DNA from: JANSWY01 sp965243755
GTDB lineage: Bacteria > Bacteroidota > Bacteroidia > Cytophagales > Cyclobacteriaceae
Length of the DNA stretch: 64,000 nt
NCBI GenBank assembly: GCA_965243755.1
Contig: CBDEVW010000001.1
Location: forward strand, 1-64,000
Reading direction: 5' to 3'
In this document: piece by piece, positions 8,737-16,940 of the stretch
Numbering within the stretch: position 1 is the stretch's first letter
Layout of the letters: each line of letters starts with the position of its first letter
Notes under the pieces: model-generated
What the model saw: the letters and a program-made list of their open reading frames with translations, nothing else
Told to the model about the DNA's origin: nothing
The model's database searches: none
Program-made: the position numbers and the translations under genes

Positions 8737-9489
8737 ATGACACATTATTCAGTTAAACAATTGTCGCAACTGGCTGGCATAACGGTAAAAACCCTACATC
8801 ATTATGATAAAATAGGTTTACTCAAACCTGCATTTCGTTCTGATAAAGGTTATCGTTTTTATACCAGGGAGCAACTTTTCCGTTTGCAACAAATTCTATT
8901 TTACAAGGAGCTTGATTTTGAGCTCAAAGAGATTGATGCAATCGTCAATGATGAATCATTTGATTTATTAAGGGCATTAGAATCTCACAAGAAAGCGTTG
9001 CAGCTAAAGAAAAAACATCTGGTACAGTTAATTGAGACAGTTGACAAAACTATTGTTGAACTTAAAAGCAATGAACAAATGATGACAGACGAAGAGTTAT
9101 ACCAGGGATTCTCCAAAGAGCAACGGGAATCATACAGAAACGAAGCGGTACAACGCTGGGGTGAAGATAAAATCGCAGAGGTTGAAAACCGGATCAAAGA
9201 ATTGGGCACGACCCAATGGAAAGATACTCAGAAAAAAGGGGAGGCCATTAACCAATTGCTGGCTGATCTGATGGACCTGGAACCAACGGATCGCCAGGTG
9301 CAGGAAGTTATCTCACAACATCATGAGTATCTCAATACATTTTATGAGGTAACCCCTGAAAGGTATTTGGGACTTGGTAAAATGTACACTGAAGATGAAA
9401 GGTTTACCACATACTATGATCAGTATAAAAAAGGGCTTGCCAGGTTTCTGAATAAAGCCATCATGGCATACTGCAACAGTCAAAAGTAG
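8737..9489 (+). CDS. MerR-family regulator with TipAS domain
   Basis: About 250 residues. The N-terminus is a MerR helix-turn-helix (YSVKQLSQLAGITVKTLHHY) followed by a dimerisation coiled coil (residues 75-110) and a C-terminal TipAS-like domain (about 120-250), which binds thiopeptide-type or other drugs in TipA. It likely activates drug-response genes. I chose the ATG at 8737; an ATG at 8701 would add 12 residues unlike MerR proteins. It is followed by a clear terminator and has no same-strand partner, so its target is not evident from context. Confidence 0.8.
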   Translation: MTHYSVKQLSQLAGITVKTLHHYDKIGLLKPAFRSDKGYRFYTREQLFRLQQILFYKELDFELKEIDAIVNDESFDLLRALESHKKALQLKKKHLVQLIETVDKTIVELKSNEQMMTDEELYQGFSKEQRESYRNEAVQRWGEDKIAEVENRIKELGTTQWKDTQKKGEAINQLLADLMDLEPTDRQVQEVISQHHEYLNTFYEVTPERYLGLGKMYTEDERFTTYYDQYKKGLARFLNKAIMAYCNSQK

Positions 9490-9511
9490 AAATATAAATC
9501 CCAAGGTTAAC

Positions 9512-9540
9512 AGAGGTGTCCAGGTGGCACCTCTCTATTT
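9512..9540 (+). terminator. Rho-independent terminator of the MerR gene
   Basis: AGAGGTG (9512-9518) pairs with CACCTCT (9528-9534), a 7-bp GC-rich stem, followed by CTATTTT on the + strand. Confidence 0.7.
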
Positions 9541-9552
9541 TGAGAATATTTA

Positions 9553-9590
9553 AAATAAAAAGACCCCCTCATTCTACCTTTGAGGAGGCC
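9553..9590 (-). terminator. Rho-independent terminator of the pnt operon
   Basis: Read on the - strand, GGCCTCCTCA pairs with TGAGGGGGTC (9581-9590 with 9562-9571, ten pairs including G-U), then a TTTTTATTTT tract. It lies about 80 bases after pntB. Confidence 0.75.
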
Positions 9591-9670
9591 CTTTATGCAA
9601 TTAGTCTTAACAACCGAAAATTACTACTATTAAGGTTCTCTTTAAACAAACAAGTGATTAAGTTAATTGC

Positions 9671-11065
9671 TTATGCCAGCATCTTCACTTCATCAGCAAG
9701 ACTCTGAAGCGAACTTTTGGCATCACCAAACAACATTTGTGTCTTATCATGGAAGAATAATGGGTTCTCAATTCCTGAGTACCCGGCACTCATTCCTCGT
9801 TTCAACACAATAATGTTTTTGGATTTTAGAATTTCCAGAATCGGCATTCCATAAATTGGGCTCGACGGATCATCCAGTGCGGATGGATTCACCACATCGT
9901 TGGCACCAACTACAATGGCCACATCTGTTTCTCCTAATGTCTTATTAGCATCTTCCAGATCTAAAAGTTTCGTATAATCTACATCTGCTTCCGCAAGTAG
10001 CACATTCATATGACCAGGCATACGTCCCGCTACAGGGTGAATTGCATATTTCACAGATACACCACATTCTTCAAGAAGATTCTCTAATTCCTTACAGGTT
10101 TTCTGCGCTTGTGCTACCGCCATTCCATACCCGGGAATAACCACCACCTGATTAGAATATCTTAACATGATTGCAGCATCATTGGCATTGGTCTGTCTCA
10201 CAGTTTGATCACCTACCGCAACACCAGCACCTCCTGATGAGCCAAATCCTCCAATTAAAACGTTGGTTAATGACCTGTTCATGGCCTGGCACATCAATAC
10301 CGTTAGAATTGTACCAGAAGATCCGACCAGGATACCTCCTACAAGCATTACCTGATTACCGTAGATGATACCAGCTAATGCGGCAGCAACTCCGGTTAGT
10401 GCATTCAATAATGAAATCACTACTGGCATATCAGCACCTCCTATATTCAGCACAAATGTAATTCCGTATACCAGTGATATCCCTAGAATCACGTAAACCA
10501 ACAAAAGACCGGAAGCTGGATTAATAGTCTGGTAAGCGATCAAACCAATGATCACCAGCAGTAGCAAGATGTTTACGATCGTTGAGGCTGGGATTTTCCA
10601 TTTATCCTTTACTTTTCCTGCCAGTTTTCCATAGGCAATAAGGCTTCCTGTAAATGCCACCGCGCCAATAAATAAAGCTGAAAGCGTAGTAATGTATTTA
10701 CCAGTTTCAATGGATGCTAAGGGTAACTCGTTGAATTCCAATAATTCAATCGTAGCAATTGCTACAGCACAAGCTCCACCTAGCCCGTTGAATAGTGAAA
10801 CTAATTCCGGCATGGCGGTCATAGCCACTCTTGAGGCGAATACTAATCCAATCCCAGCACCAATAGCCAGTGCTATGAATATAATCAGGTAATTATTATC
10901 CCCTGTGGCTGTCGGGCTAAACAATGAGACCAGAATCGCAAACCCCATACCTACCGCTGCAATGAGGTTACCAGACCTTGCTGTTTTGGGACTACTCAGT
11001 CTTCTCAAACCTACGATCAATAAGATGACCGCACTTAAATATGATGCATTAACTATTGCTAACAT
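9671..11065 (-). CDS. pntB: NAD(P) transhydrogenase beta subunit
   Basis: A 464-residue subunit of the proton-translocating nicotinamide nucleotide transhydrogenase in the inner membrane, which passes hydride between NADH and NADP+ using the proton gradient. Residues 1-265 contain about nine membrane helices; residues about 290-460 form the NADP(H)-binding domain III, with VVIPGYGMAVAQAQ, HPVAGRMPGHMNVLLAEA and VVVGANDVVNPSA as typical motifs. Third gene of pntAA-pntAB-pntB; 23 bases separate it from pntAB. Ends before a strong terminator. Confidence 0.93.
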   Translation of the reverse strand: MLAIVNASYLSAVILLIVGLRRLSSPKTARSGNLIAAVGMGFAILVSLFSPTATGDNNYLIIFIALAIGAGIGLVFASRVAMTAMPELVSLFNGLGGACAVAIATIELLEFNELPLASIETGKYITTLSALFIGAVAFTGSLIAYGKLAGKVKDKWKIPASTIVNILLLLVIIGLIAYQTINPASGLLLVYVILGISLVYGITFVLNIGGADMPVVISLLNALTGVAAALAGIIYGNQVMLVGGILVGSSGTILTVLMCQAMNRSLTNVLIGGFGSSGGAGVAVGDQTVRQTNANDAAIMLRYSNQVVVIPGYGMAVAQAQKTCKELENLLEECGVSVKYAIHPVAGRMPGHMNVLLAEADVDYTKLLDLEDANKTLGETDVAIVVGANDVVNPSALDDPSSPIYGMPILEILKSKNIIVLKRGMSAGYSGIENPLFFHDKTQMLFGDAKSSLQSLADEVKMLA

Positions 11066-11088
11066 GTATGTTTCCTCTTCGTTAATGG

Positions 11089-11394
11089 TTATTTCTTTTT
11101 AAACATTTCCAACATTCTGTTAGTAACAGCATGTCCACCTACTACATTGATCGTTCCTAATACGATCCCAATGAATCCTAGTGCCAGGGAAATATAATCA
11201 TCAGATGGTGTATTCCTGATGAGTGTAATGGCTCCAATGATCACCACACCACTGATGGCGTTTGCCCCCGACATCAATGGGGTGTGCAAAACAGTTGGTA
11301 CCTTAGAAATCAACTCGAATCCTAAAAATATCGCCAATACAAACATGTATATGGTGACAGGGTACTGCGCTAAAAATTCTATCACTGCTTCCAT
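11089..11394 (-). CDS. pntAB: NAD(P) transhydrogenase alpha-2 (membrane) subunit
   Basis: A 101-residue membrane subunit with three to four helices (about residues 10-30, 40-62, 68-90). The motifs GFELISKVPTVLHTPLMSGANA and GGHAVTNRMLEMFKKK are those of the C-terminal part of PntA. It is encoded separately, as in Rhodospirillum rubrum, rather than fused to the NAD-binding domain as in E. coli. Its ATG shares one base with the TAA of pntAA, indicating coupling. Confidence 0.92.
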   Translation of the reverse strand: MEAVIEFLAQYPVTIYMFVLAIFLGFELISKVPTVLHTPLMSGANAISGVVIIGAITLIRNTPSDDYISLALGFIGIVLGTINVVGGHAVTNRMLEMFKKK

Positions 11395-12509
11395 TATTGT
11401 TCTACTTTTACAGGTTCTTCGACTTGCAAAATCTCAGGATTACCCAAGAATGGTCGATTAATTATTTCATCAGTAAGGTCAATTTCTCCTTCTGATTTAT
11501 TCAGATGTTTAATAAAATTGAAGAGGTTCGTCGCATACAATTTGCTGGCCTCTCTTGGCAAAGTCACCGCCAGTTTAGAGTTGCCTATGATACTTACTCC
11601 TCCTACTTCAACCGTCTCTTTATCTTTTGAATACTCACAATTCCCTCCGGTGGCAGTTGCCATATCTACTATGACACTTCCAGGACTCATGGCTTCAACC
11701 GTTGCTTTTTCTATTAGTACCGGCGCTTTTTTTCCTGGAATATTTGCTGTAGTGATTACTACATCAGATTTAACGGCCCTGTCATGAATCAAAGCCTTCT
11801 GCTTTTGGATATACTCCTCAGACTGCTCTACCGCATACCCCCCCGCATCTTTATCTTCATTGCTTCCTTCTACCTCAACAAACTTGGCACCCAGACTTTG
11901 AACCTCCTGTTTTACTGCGGACCGTACATCAAAAGCCTCCACAACCGCCCCTAGTCTTCTTGCGGTAGCAATGGCCTGCAATCCTGCTACTCCGGCTCCC
12001 AATACCAAAACCTTCGCAGGTGGTACTGTACCAGCTGCTGTTGTTAACATGGGAAAATATCCAGGTAGTAAATTGGCGGCAGCAATTATTGCTTTGTAAC
12101 CAGCCAATGAAGCCAGTGATGACAAAACATCCATAGATTGAGCAATAGACGTTCTTGGCAACAGCTCCAGACTAAAAGGTAATATTTGTGAATTATTGAA
12201 TTTTGATACCAGTTCTGTATTGATGTGGGGATTGAAAATACCAACTAACTTGGTTTTCTCAGGCATCAAAGCTATATCACTATCATCCAGACTACTCACC
12301 GTAATGACTATATCTGAAGATGTAAGAACCTCCTTACGTGATACTATTTTCACCCCAACTTCTTCATACAATTTATCAGGAAAGAATGCCCTTTCACCTG
12401 CACCCTGCTCCAGGATCACCTCAATTTCTTCCTTGATCCACTTACCAGCAGTCACAGGAGTTGCGGCTACCAAAGGATCTTCCAGACATTTTAATACGCC
12501 AATTCTCAT
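11394..12509 (-). CDS. pntAA: NAD(P) transhydrogenase alpha-1 (NAD-binding) subunit
   Basis: A 371-residue soluble domain I, related to alanine dehydrogenase. The Rossmann motif VLVLGAGVAGLQAIATARRL sits near residues 168-187, with FDVR following; KAPVLIEKATVEAM and GSVIVDMA are also characteristic. It binds NAD(H) on the cytoplasmic face and works with the two membrane-bearing subunits encoded directly downstream. First gene of the operon; its promoter should lie in the AT-rich gap before 12952, but no convincing box was identified. Confidence 0.92.
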   Translation of the reverse strand: MRIGVLKCLEDPLVAATPVTAGKWIKEEIEVILEQGAGERAFFPDKLYEEVGVKIVSRKEVLTSSDIVITVSSLDDSDIALMPEKTKLVGIFNPHINTELVSKFNNSQILPFSLELLPRTSIAQSMDVLSSLASLAGYKAIIAAANLLPGYFPMLTTAAGTVPPAKVLVLGAGVAGLQAIATARRLGAVVEAFDVRSAVKQEVQSLGAKFVEVEGSNEDKDAGGYAVEQSEEYIQKQKALIHDRAVKSDVVITTANIPGKKAPVLIEKATVEAMSPGSVIVDMATATGGNCEYSKDKETVEVGGVSIIGNSKLAVTLPREASKLYATNLFNFIKHLNKSEGEIDLTDEIINRPFLGNPEILQVEEPVKVEQ

Positions 12510-12951
12510 AGGTGTTGATTTATTGTAAAAAGTGGCAACAATATTACGAGTAATTATTGGTTTTGTAAAGAAGTATTTAAAATAATATTCTTCCGTTTTA
12601 TTGAATTACACAATAATAATTGGCTCCTTTTTTGAAATTATTACAATTATTCCGATAAAATAACAAAAATTCTACAATAGAAGGTTCACCAATAACAGGC
12701 GAAATATGATTTTTACAAAATTTCAGCCAATGTTATTAATTTTTTAATAACTGATAATAATTTAACCAATTCTATGAAAACTTGATGATTTAATCAATCA
12801 TTTATTGAAAGATTAAAATTCAATGTCTACATTTTCTACAATTCTTACTTTGATTATTAATATATAGCGCGTCGAAACAATAATTTTATTCAGCCAAATA
12901 ATAAAAATCATATATTCCTTTTAGATTTATGATATAACCATTGATGACACC
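12510..12951. other. AT-rich divergent intergenic region
   Basis: About 440 bases between divergently transcribed pntAA and the gene at 12952. It is very AT-rich with several A/T runs and no convincing reading frame, RNA or repeat. It must hold both promoters; I could not place boxes with confidence. Confidence 0.5.
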
Positions 12952-15069
12952 ATGGCACCAAATGAAAATACCGATCCCTCCGACGAAAACTCGAACTCCT
13001 CTCCGGAAGAACCATTAGAGCAGTACAATGCTTCAGATGCACAAGAAGAAACTGCTTCTGATGCCCCTGAAGCAGCATTAAGTCAACCCCGGAAAAAGAA
13101 AAGCTTTACCTGGCTATGGATTGTTTTAGTGGTGATATTGGGGATAGGTGGCCTATATGGGTACAAAGTGTTGTTTCCTGAAACAAGTGGACCAAGGATC
13201 AACCCACTGAATCTGGTCCCTTCAAACGCCTTGTTCATCATGGAAACCAATGAAGCTTACGATGTTTGGAAGGAGTTAAGTAGCACCAAAATCTGGCAAA
13301 CACTGCAAAAAGACGAGGAATGGAAAGAATATGGCAATCAACTGCAGGAGCTTGAAACCCAACTGAAAGACTTTGACCGGGTCATTGATGTGTTGAGCGA
13401 AAGAAGCATTTATTTGTCAGCTCACCCCTATCGCTATGGTGAACATGATTATTTGTTCATTATTGACCTGGATGGGCTCGCAGTAGTAAGAACATGGCTG
13501 ACCAAACAGGAAAATTTAACCAAAAGGCAATTTCAGGACCAAACGATCTATGAGCAGTTGGACCCTGAAAGCCGTGAGACCTTATACTTCACATTTATCG
13601 ATAATTTCATGGTTGGTTCCTATACCCATACTTTGGTGGAAGCCTCTATTACCGGGCGAGAGGAAGCCGCATTGAGCAGAAATTTTGATTTCATTGACGT
13701 ACGAAAAAAAGTGTTGGGTGACGGTCTCATTCGCAGTTATTTGAACTATAATAGTCTTTACCCCTACCTGGAATCTGTGCTGGGAAAAGAAAGCACAGAC
13801 GTACTGAAACAAAATATGCCACTCCATTTTAGTGGTTTCTATTTTGACGCAGAACAGGAGGCATTATTCCTGGAGGGGTATTCCAATTACAATGACAGCT
13901 TACCTACCTACCTGAACCTAATGAAGGCCGCAGGTACAGGCAAACTTGATATTGCTCATGTCATTCCGGCCAGAACTTCGGTTTACTTTAGTATGGGGTT
14001 TGGAGACTTCCTGGATTTTTATGAAGCCTTCGACAAACAACTTCGTACAGACCCGGAATATGGAGAAGATTATGCCCTGTACACAAAACGCACTGAAAAA
14101 TTTCTCGACATCAGCCTGAAAGAAGATTTTGCAGGATGGATTGATGATGAAATTGCGATCATTCAGTTGGAATCTGACTCTTATTCACCAGAAACAGCCA
14201 TGATCCTAAAAGCCAAAAGTGCAAAACAGGCGAGCGAAAAAATGGAATTCCTCAGTAGGCAGATCAAAAGAAAAACACCCGTAAAATTCAAGAACATTAC
14301 CTACAAGGGATACCCCATCAATTTCATGTCAGTGAAAGGTTTATTCAATTTGGTTCTTGGTAATTTATTCAAGCATTTTGACCGACCATATTTCACCATC
14401 ATCGATGAATATGTCATTTTCAGCAATCAGCCGCAGGTATTAAGAAGAATCATCGATGAATACCTGATAGAAAACACACTGGCCAACCTGGAATCTTATC
14501 AGTCATTTGAGAAAAAAATTGGAGAAAAGCACAGCGCCATGTTGTATCTCCAATTGCCTTTGCTGGAAAATAGTAAAGGTGCCATGATTGATGATGAGAC
14601 AGCAGAACTTCTGAAGGCTAAAAGGGCCTTGATCGGAGACTTCCCACAAATGGCCTTTAAAATTGAACCAAGTGGTAAGATGTACAAGACCAAGGCGTTG
14701 ATTTCCATTCAAAACATGGAGCTGCCTGATCCCAAATTGTATGACGTACCGTTCGCAGGAGATACCATTAATTATGACAGCTTATTGAAAATAGACCCGG
14801 GAGAACAAATTGAAATTACCGCAATAGAAATTGAAGACTTTGGCGCAAAAAAGCAGAAAGAAAAGGACGAAGAAGGAAATTTATTGTACGAGGTTGAATT
14901 GAAGGACGGCATGAAACATGGGGATTATTTTGAATACTATCCTTCTGGAGAATTGAAAACCAAAGGCAAATACAAAAAGGATGAGCCTGATGGCACCTGG
15001 AAATTTTACAGCGTAGATGGCGACCTGATCAAAAAAGAAAAATACCGGAACGGAAAATTGGTCCAGTAA
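12952..15069 (+). CDS. DUF3352-like membrane-anchored protein with C-terminal MORN-type repeats
   Basis: A 705-residue protein. Residues 1-48 are acidic and Ser/Pro-rich; one membrane helix follows (WLWIVLVVILGIGGLYGYKV, about 52-72). The large extracytoplasmic part (about 85-600) reads like DUF3352, a poorly known family. The last 55 residues contain toxin/YwqK-like MORN repeats (GDYFEYYPSGELKTKGKY, then DGTWKFYSVDGDLIKKEKY). Its stop TAA overlaps the ATG of the DUF2062 gene. Role unknown; envelope location is inferred from topology. Confidence 0.7.
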   Translation: MAPNENTDPSDENSNSSPEEPLEQYNASDAQEETASDAPEAALSQPRKKKSFTWLWIVLVVILGIGGLYGYKVLFPETSGPRINPLNLVPSNALFIMETNEAYDVWKELSSTKIWQTLQKDEEWKEYGNQLQELETQLKDFDRVIDVLSERSIYLSAHPYRYGEHDYLFIIDLDGLAVVRTWLTKQENLTKRQFQDQTIYEQLDPESRETLYFTFIDNFMVGSYTHTLVEASITGREEAALSRNFDFIDVRKKVLGDGLIRSYLNYNSLYPYLESVLGKESTDVLKQNMPLHFSGFYFDAEQEALFLEGYSNYNDSLPTYLNLMKAAGTGKLDIAHVIPARTSVYFSMGFGDFLDFYEAFDKQLRTDPEYGEDYALYTKRTEKFLDISLKEDFAGWIDDEIAIIQLESDSYSPETAMILKAKSAKQASEKMEFLSRQIKRKTPVKFKNITYKGYPINFMSVKGLFNLVLGNLFKHFDRPYFTIIDEYVIFSNQPQVLRRIIDEYLIENTLANLESYQSFEKKIGEKHSAMLYLQLPLLENSKGAMIDDETAELLKAKRALIGDFPQMAFKIEPSGKMYKTKALISIQNMELPDPKLYDVPFAGDTINYDSLLKIDPGEQIEITAIEIEDFGAKKQKEKDEEGNLLYEVELKDGMKHGDYFEYYPSGELKTKGKYKKDEPDGTWKFYSVDGDLIKKEKYRNGKLVQ

Positions 15070-15533
15070 TGCTTAAAAAGGTAAAAAACTACCTTCATAT
15101 TAAAGTTTATCTGCCTCTCCTGGGATTTCTGAAAGAAGGCACCAGCCCCAATAAACTGGCTCAGTCTGTTGCCTTTGGATTCATCTTCGGCATATTCCCC
15201 ATTCTTGGCACCACCACAATCATTTGCGTTGCAATCGCCTTGGTACTCCGGCTAAATCATGCCGCGATTCAATTGGTGAATTATGTGGTCTACCCTATCC
15301 AATTGACTTTGCTGATACCAATTGTCCAACTGGGATTGTACATATCTGGCATCAACATCTCACCGGAAAAATTTGAAGGCACCATTTACCTGTTGGCTGA
15401 GGAGCCATGGGAAGCATTGAGTGATGTAGGAAATATTCTGTTATCCGGAGTTTTGGGCTGGTTTATGGTGGCGGTTCCCGTGTATATTATCATCTATTTT
15501 CTTTGCCTAAAATTGTTCCAGAAGGTTTCGTAG
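15069..15533 (+). CDS. DUF2062 membrane protein
   Basis: A 154-residue protein with the DUF2062 pattern: N-terminal amphipathic region, then SPNKLAQSVAFGFIFGIFPI, a TTTIICVAIALVLRLNH helix, the NYVVYPIQL motif and a C-terminal helix (residues 125-148). In other bacteria this domain is found with glycosyltransferases or acetyltransferases of envelope synthesis, but its activity is unknown. It is coupled by a one-base overlap to the upstream protein, and its end overlaps the convergent TetR gene by 44 bases. Confidence 0.8.
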   Translation: MLKKVKNYLHIKVYLPLLGFLKEGTSPNKLAQSVAFGFIFGIFPILGTTTIICVAIALVLRLNHAAIQLVNYVVYPIQLTLLIPIVQLGLYISGINISPEKFEGTIYLLAEEPWEALSDVGNILLSGVLGWFMVAVPVYIIIYFLCLKLFQKVS

Positions 15534-16164
15534 CGCTGGAATGTTCCTGAAAAAAATTATAGATCAATTCAAATTTCTCGAGTCCTTTTTCGGTTAAAAG
15601 TGGCTTTACCATATTAAAGAATAGCTTCACGTAATACTCTACTTTCTGCTCTTCCTGATGAAAAAATACCTCCGCATCGGATATCCAGGAGTTAATGATC
15701 ATTAAAAGCGCATGGATCATCATATCCTTCTCTTCCTTCGATTCAAAAGGCTTCAGGTATCCCTGCTCCACCAGAAAAGTACCAATGGTATTTAGTGTTT
15801 TTCTACGAGTCAGATTTTGTTCCTGGGCGTGTTTTTTGATCGTCTCAAAATGCCTGATGACTTTTGTAATCCCCAGGTAAATGAATTTATACTTGTAAAG
15901 GATCTCAAATAAGTCCTTTAACCCGGCCAGCATAAATTCAAAATTAAAAATATCCCTTTGTACCCGAGCAAACTGCTCGTCGAGCTCTTTTTGCATATTT
16001 AGATACAACTGAAGGATAATGTCATCCTTTTTGGGGAAGTGATAGCATAAGTTACCATAGCTGATCCCCATTACTTCACTCACATACTTGCTGGAAACAT
16101 TGCTGATCCCGTATTGATTGAACAAATCAAGGGAGGTGGCCAATATCTTGTCACGCGTCTTCAT
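15490..16164 (-). CDS. TetR-family transcription regulator
   Basis: About 224 residues. The N-terminal TetR helix-turn-helix (KILATSLDLFNQYGISNVSS, then MGISYGNLCYHFPKKDDII) is clear; the C-terminal part is a helical ligand-binding and dimerisation domain. ATG at 16164 gives the usual MKTRDKIL start; a longer frame from 16212 would add 16 unusual hydrophobic residues and run into the palindrome. It is divergent from the transglutaminase gene, with an 18-bp palindrome between them that is a likely operator. Confidence 0.8.
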   Translation of the reverse strand: MKTRDKILATSLDLFNQYGISNVSSKYVSEVMGISYGNLCYHFPKKDDIILQLYLNMQKELDEQFARVQRDIFNFEFMLAGLKDLFEILYKYKFIYLGITKVIRHFETIKKHAQEQNLTRRKTLNTIGTFLVEQGYLKPFESKEEKDMMIHALLMIINSWISDAEVFFHQEEQKVEYYVKLFFNMVKPLLTEKGLEKFELIYNFFQEHSSATKPSGTILGKENR

Positions 16165-16199
16165 TGTAAGGATAATATTCCGAAAAATAACGGACAATA

Positions 16200-16227
16200 A
16201 AAAATTAGGCACAAATGCCTAATTTTT
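16200..16227. promoter_or_regulatory. Palindrome, likely TetR operator
   Basis: TTAGGCA-N4-TGCCTAA (16205-16222) is a perfect palindrome inside an 11-bp inverted repeat (16200-16210 and 16217-16227). It lies 36 bases in front of the TetR start and 45 bases before the transglutaminase start. A TATTTTTG box resembling the Bacteroidota -7 element follows at 16242. Operator role is inferred. Confidence 0.55.
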
Positions 16228-16271
16228 GTTTTCAATTCTCTATTTTTGCTTCATAACAACAATAACTATAT

Positions 16272-16940
16272 ATGAACCAGAAACTTACGGATATTGAAAA
16301 AGGTCTCATCCCTGGTAAATATTTAGATTCAGATCATCCGGCAGTAGTAGAATATGCACACAAAGTGACCCAAGGGATTACTGATCCGGTGGCTCAGATT
16401 CAGGCACTATTCCTAGACATCCGGGAAAGGTTCAGGTATGATCCTTATAACCTCAACCTGAATGCAGAAGCGGTAAAATCAAGCCATCTACTGACGCGTG
16501 ACTATGGATATTGCATAGAAAAAAGTGGTTTGCTGGTTTCATCTGCCCGGGTACTTGGAATACCTGGGAGGATGGCTTTTGCAAATGTTAAAAACCACAT
16601 AGGCACAGCCAAATTAGAGGCAATCCTGAAGACAAACCTTCTGGTATTTCACGGATACGCCGAAATATTTCTTCATGATAAATGGATCAAACTTGCTCCA
16701 ATTTTCAACAAAAGTCTCTGTGAAAAACTGAAGGTCGATACACTTGAATTTGACGGGGACAATGATGCCGTATTTCAGGAGTACGATCAATCAGGGGGAT
16801 TATTCATGGAATATGTACATGAATACGGTGCATTTTATGACATTCCTTATGAGATGTTCATTAATGAATTGATGAAGCACTACCCACACCTGGCCCATCA
16901 TCTCAACAACAAAATTGACCTTACTTTACAGATCACTTAA
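16272..16940 (+). CDS. Transglutaminase-like domain protein
   Basis: A 222-residue protein with the transglutaminase/protease-like core: Cys in DYGYCIEKSGLLVSSARVLG (near residue 81), His in FHGYAEIFL (near 127) and a following Asp in DKWIKLAP. Preceding AQIQALFLDIRERFRYDP is the usual helix before the catalytic Cys. No signal peptide, so a cytoplasmic thiol enzyme of unknown substrate. It is divergent from the TetR gene, which probably controls it. Its stop overlaps the dnaX stop by 4 bases. Confidence 0.8.
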   Translation: MNQKLTDIEKGLIPGKYLDSDHPAVVEYAHKVTQGITDPVAQIQALFLDIRERFRYDPYNLNLNAEAVKSSHLLTRDYGYCIEKSGLLVSSARVLGIPGRMAFANVKNHIGTAKLEAILKTNLLVFHGYAEIFLHDKWIKLAPIFNKSLCEKLKVDTLEFDGDNDAVFQEYDQSGGLFMEYVHEYGAFYDIPYEMFINELMKHYPHLAHHLNNKIDLTLQIT

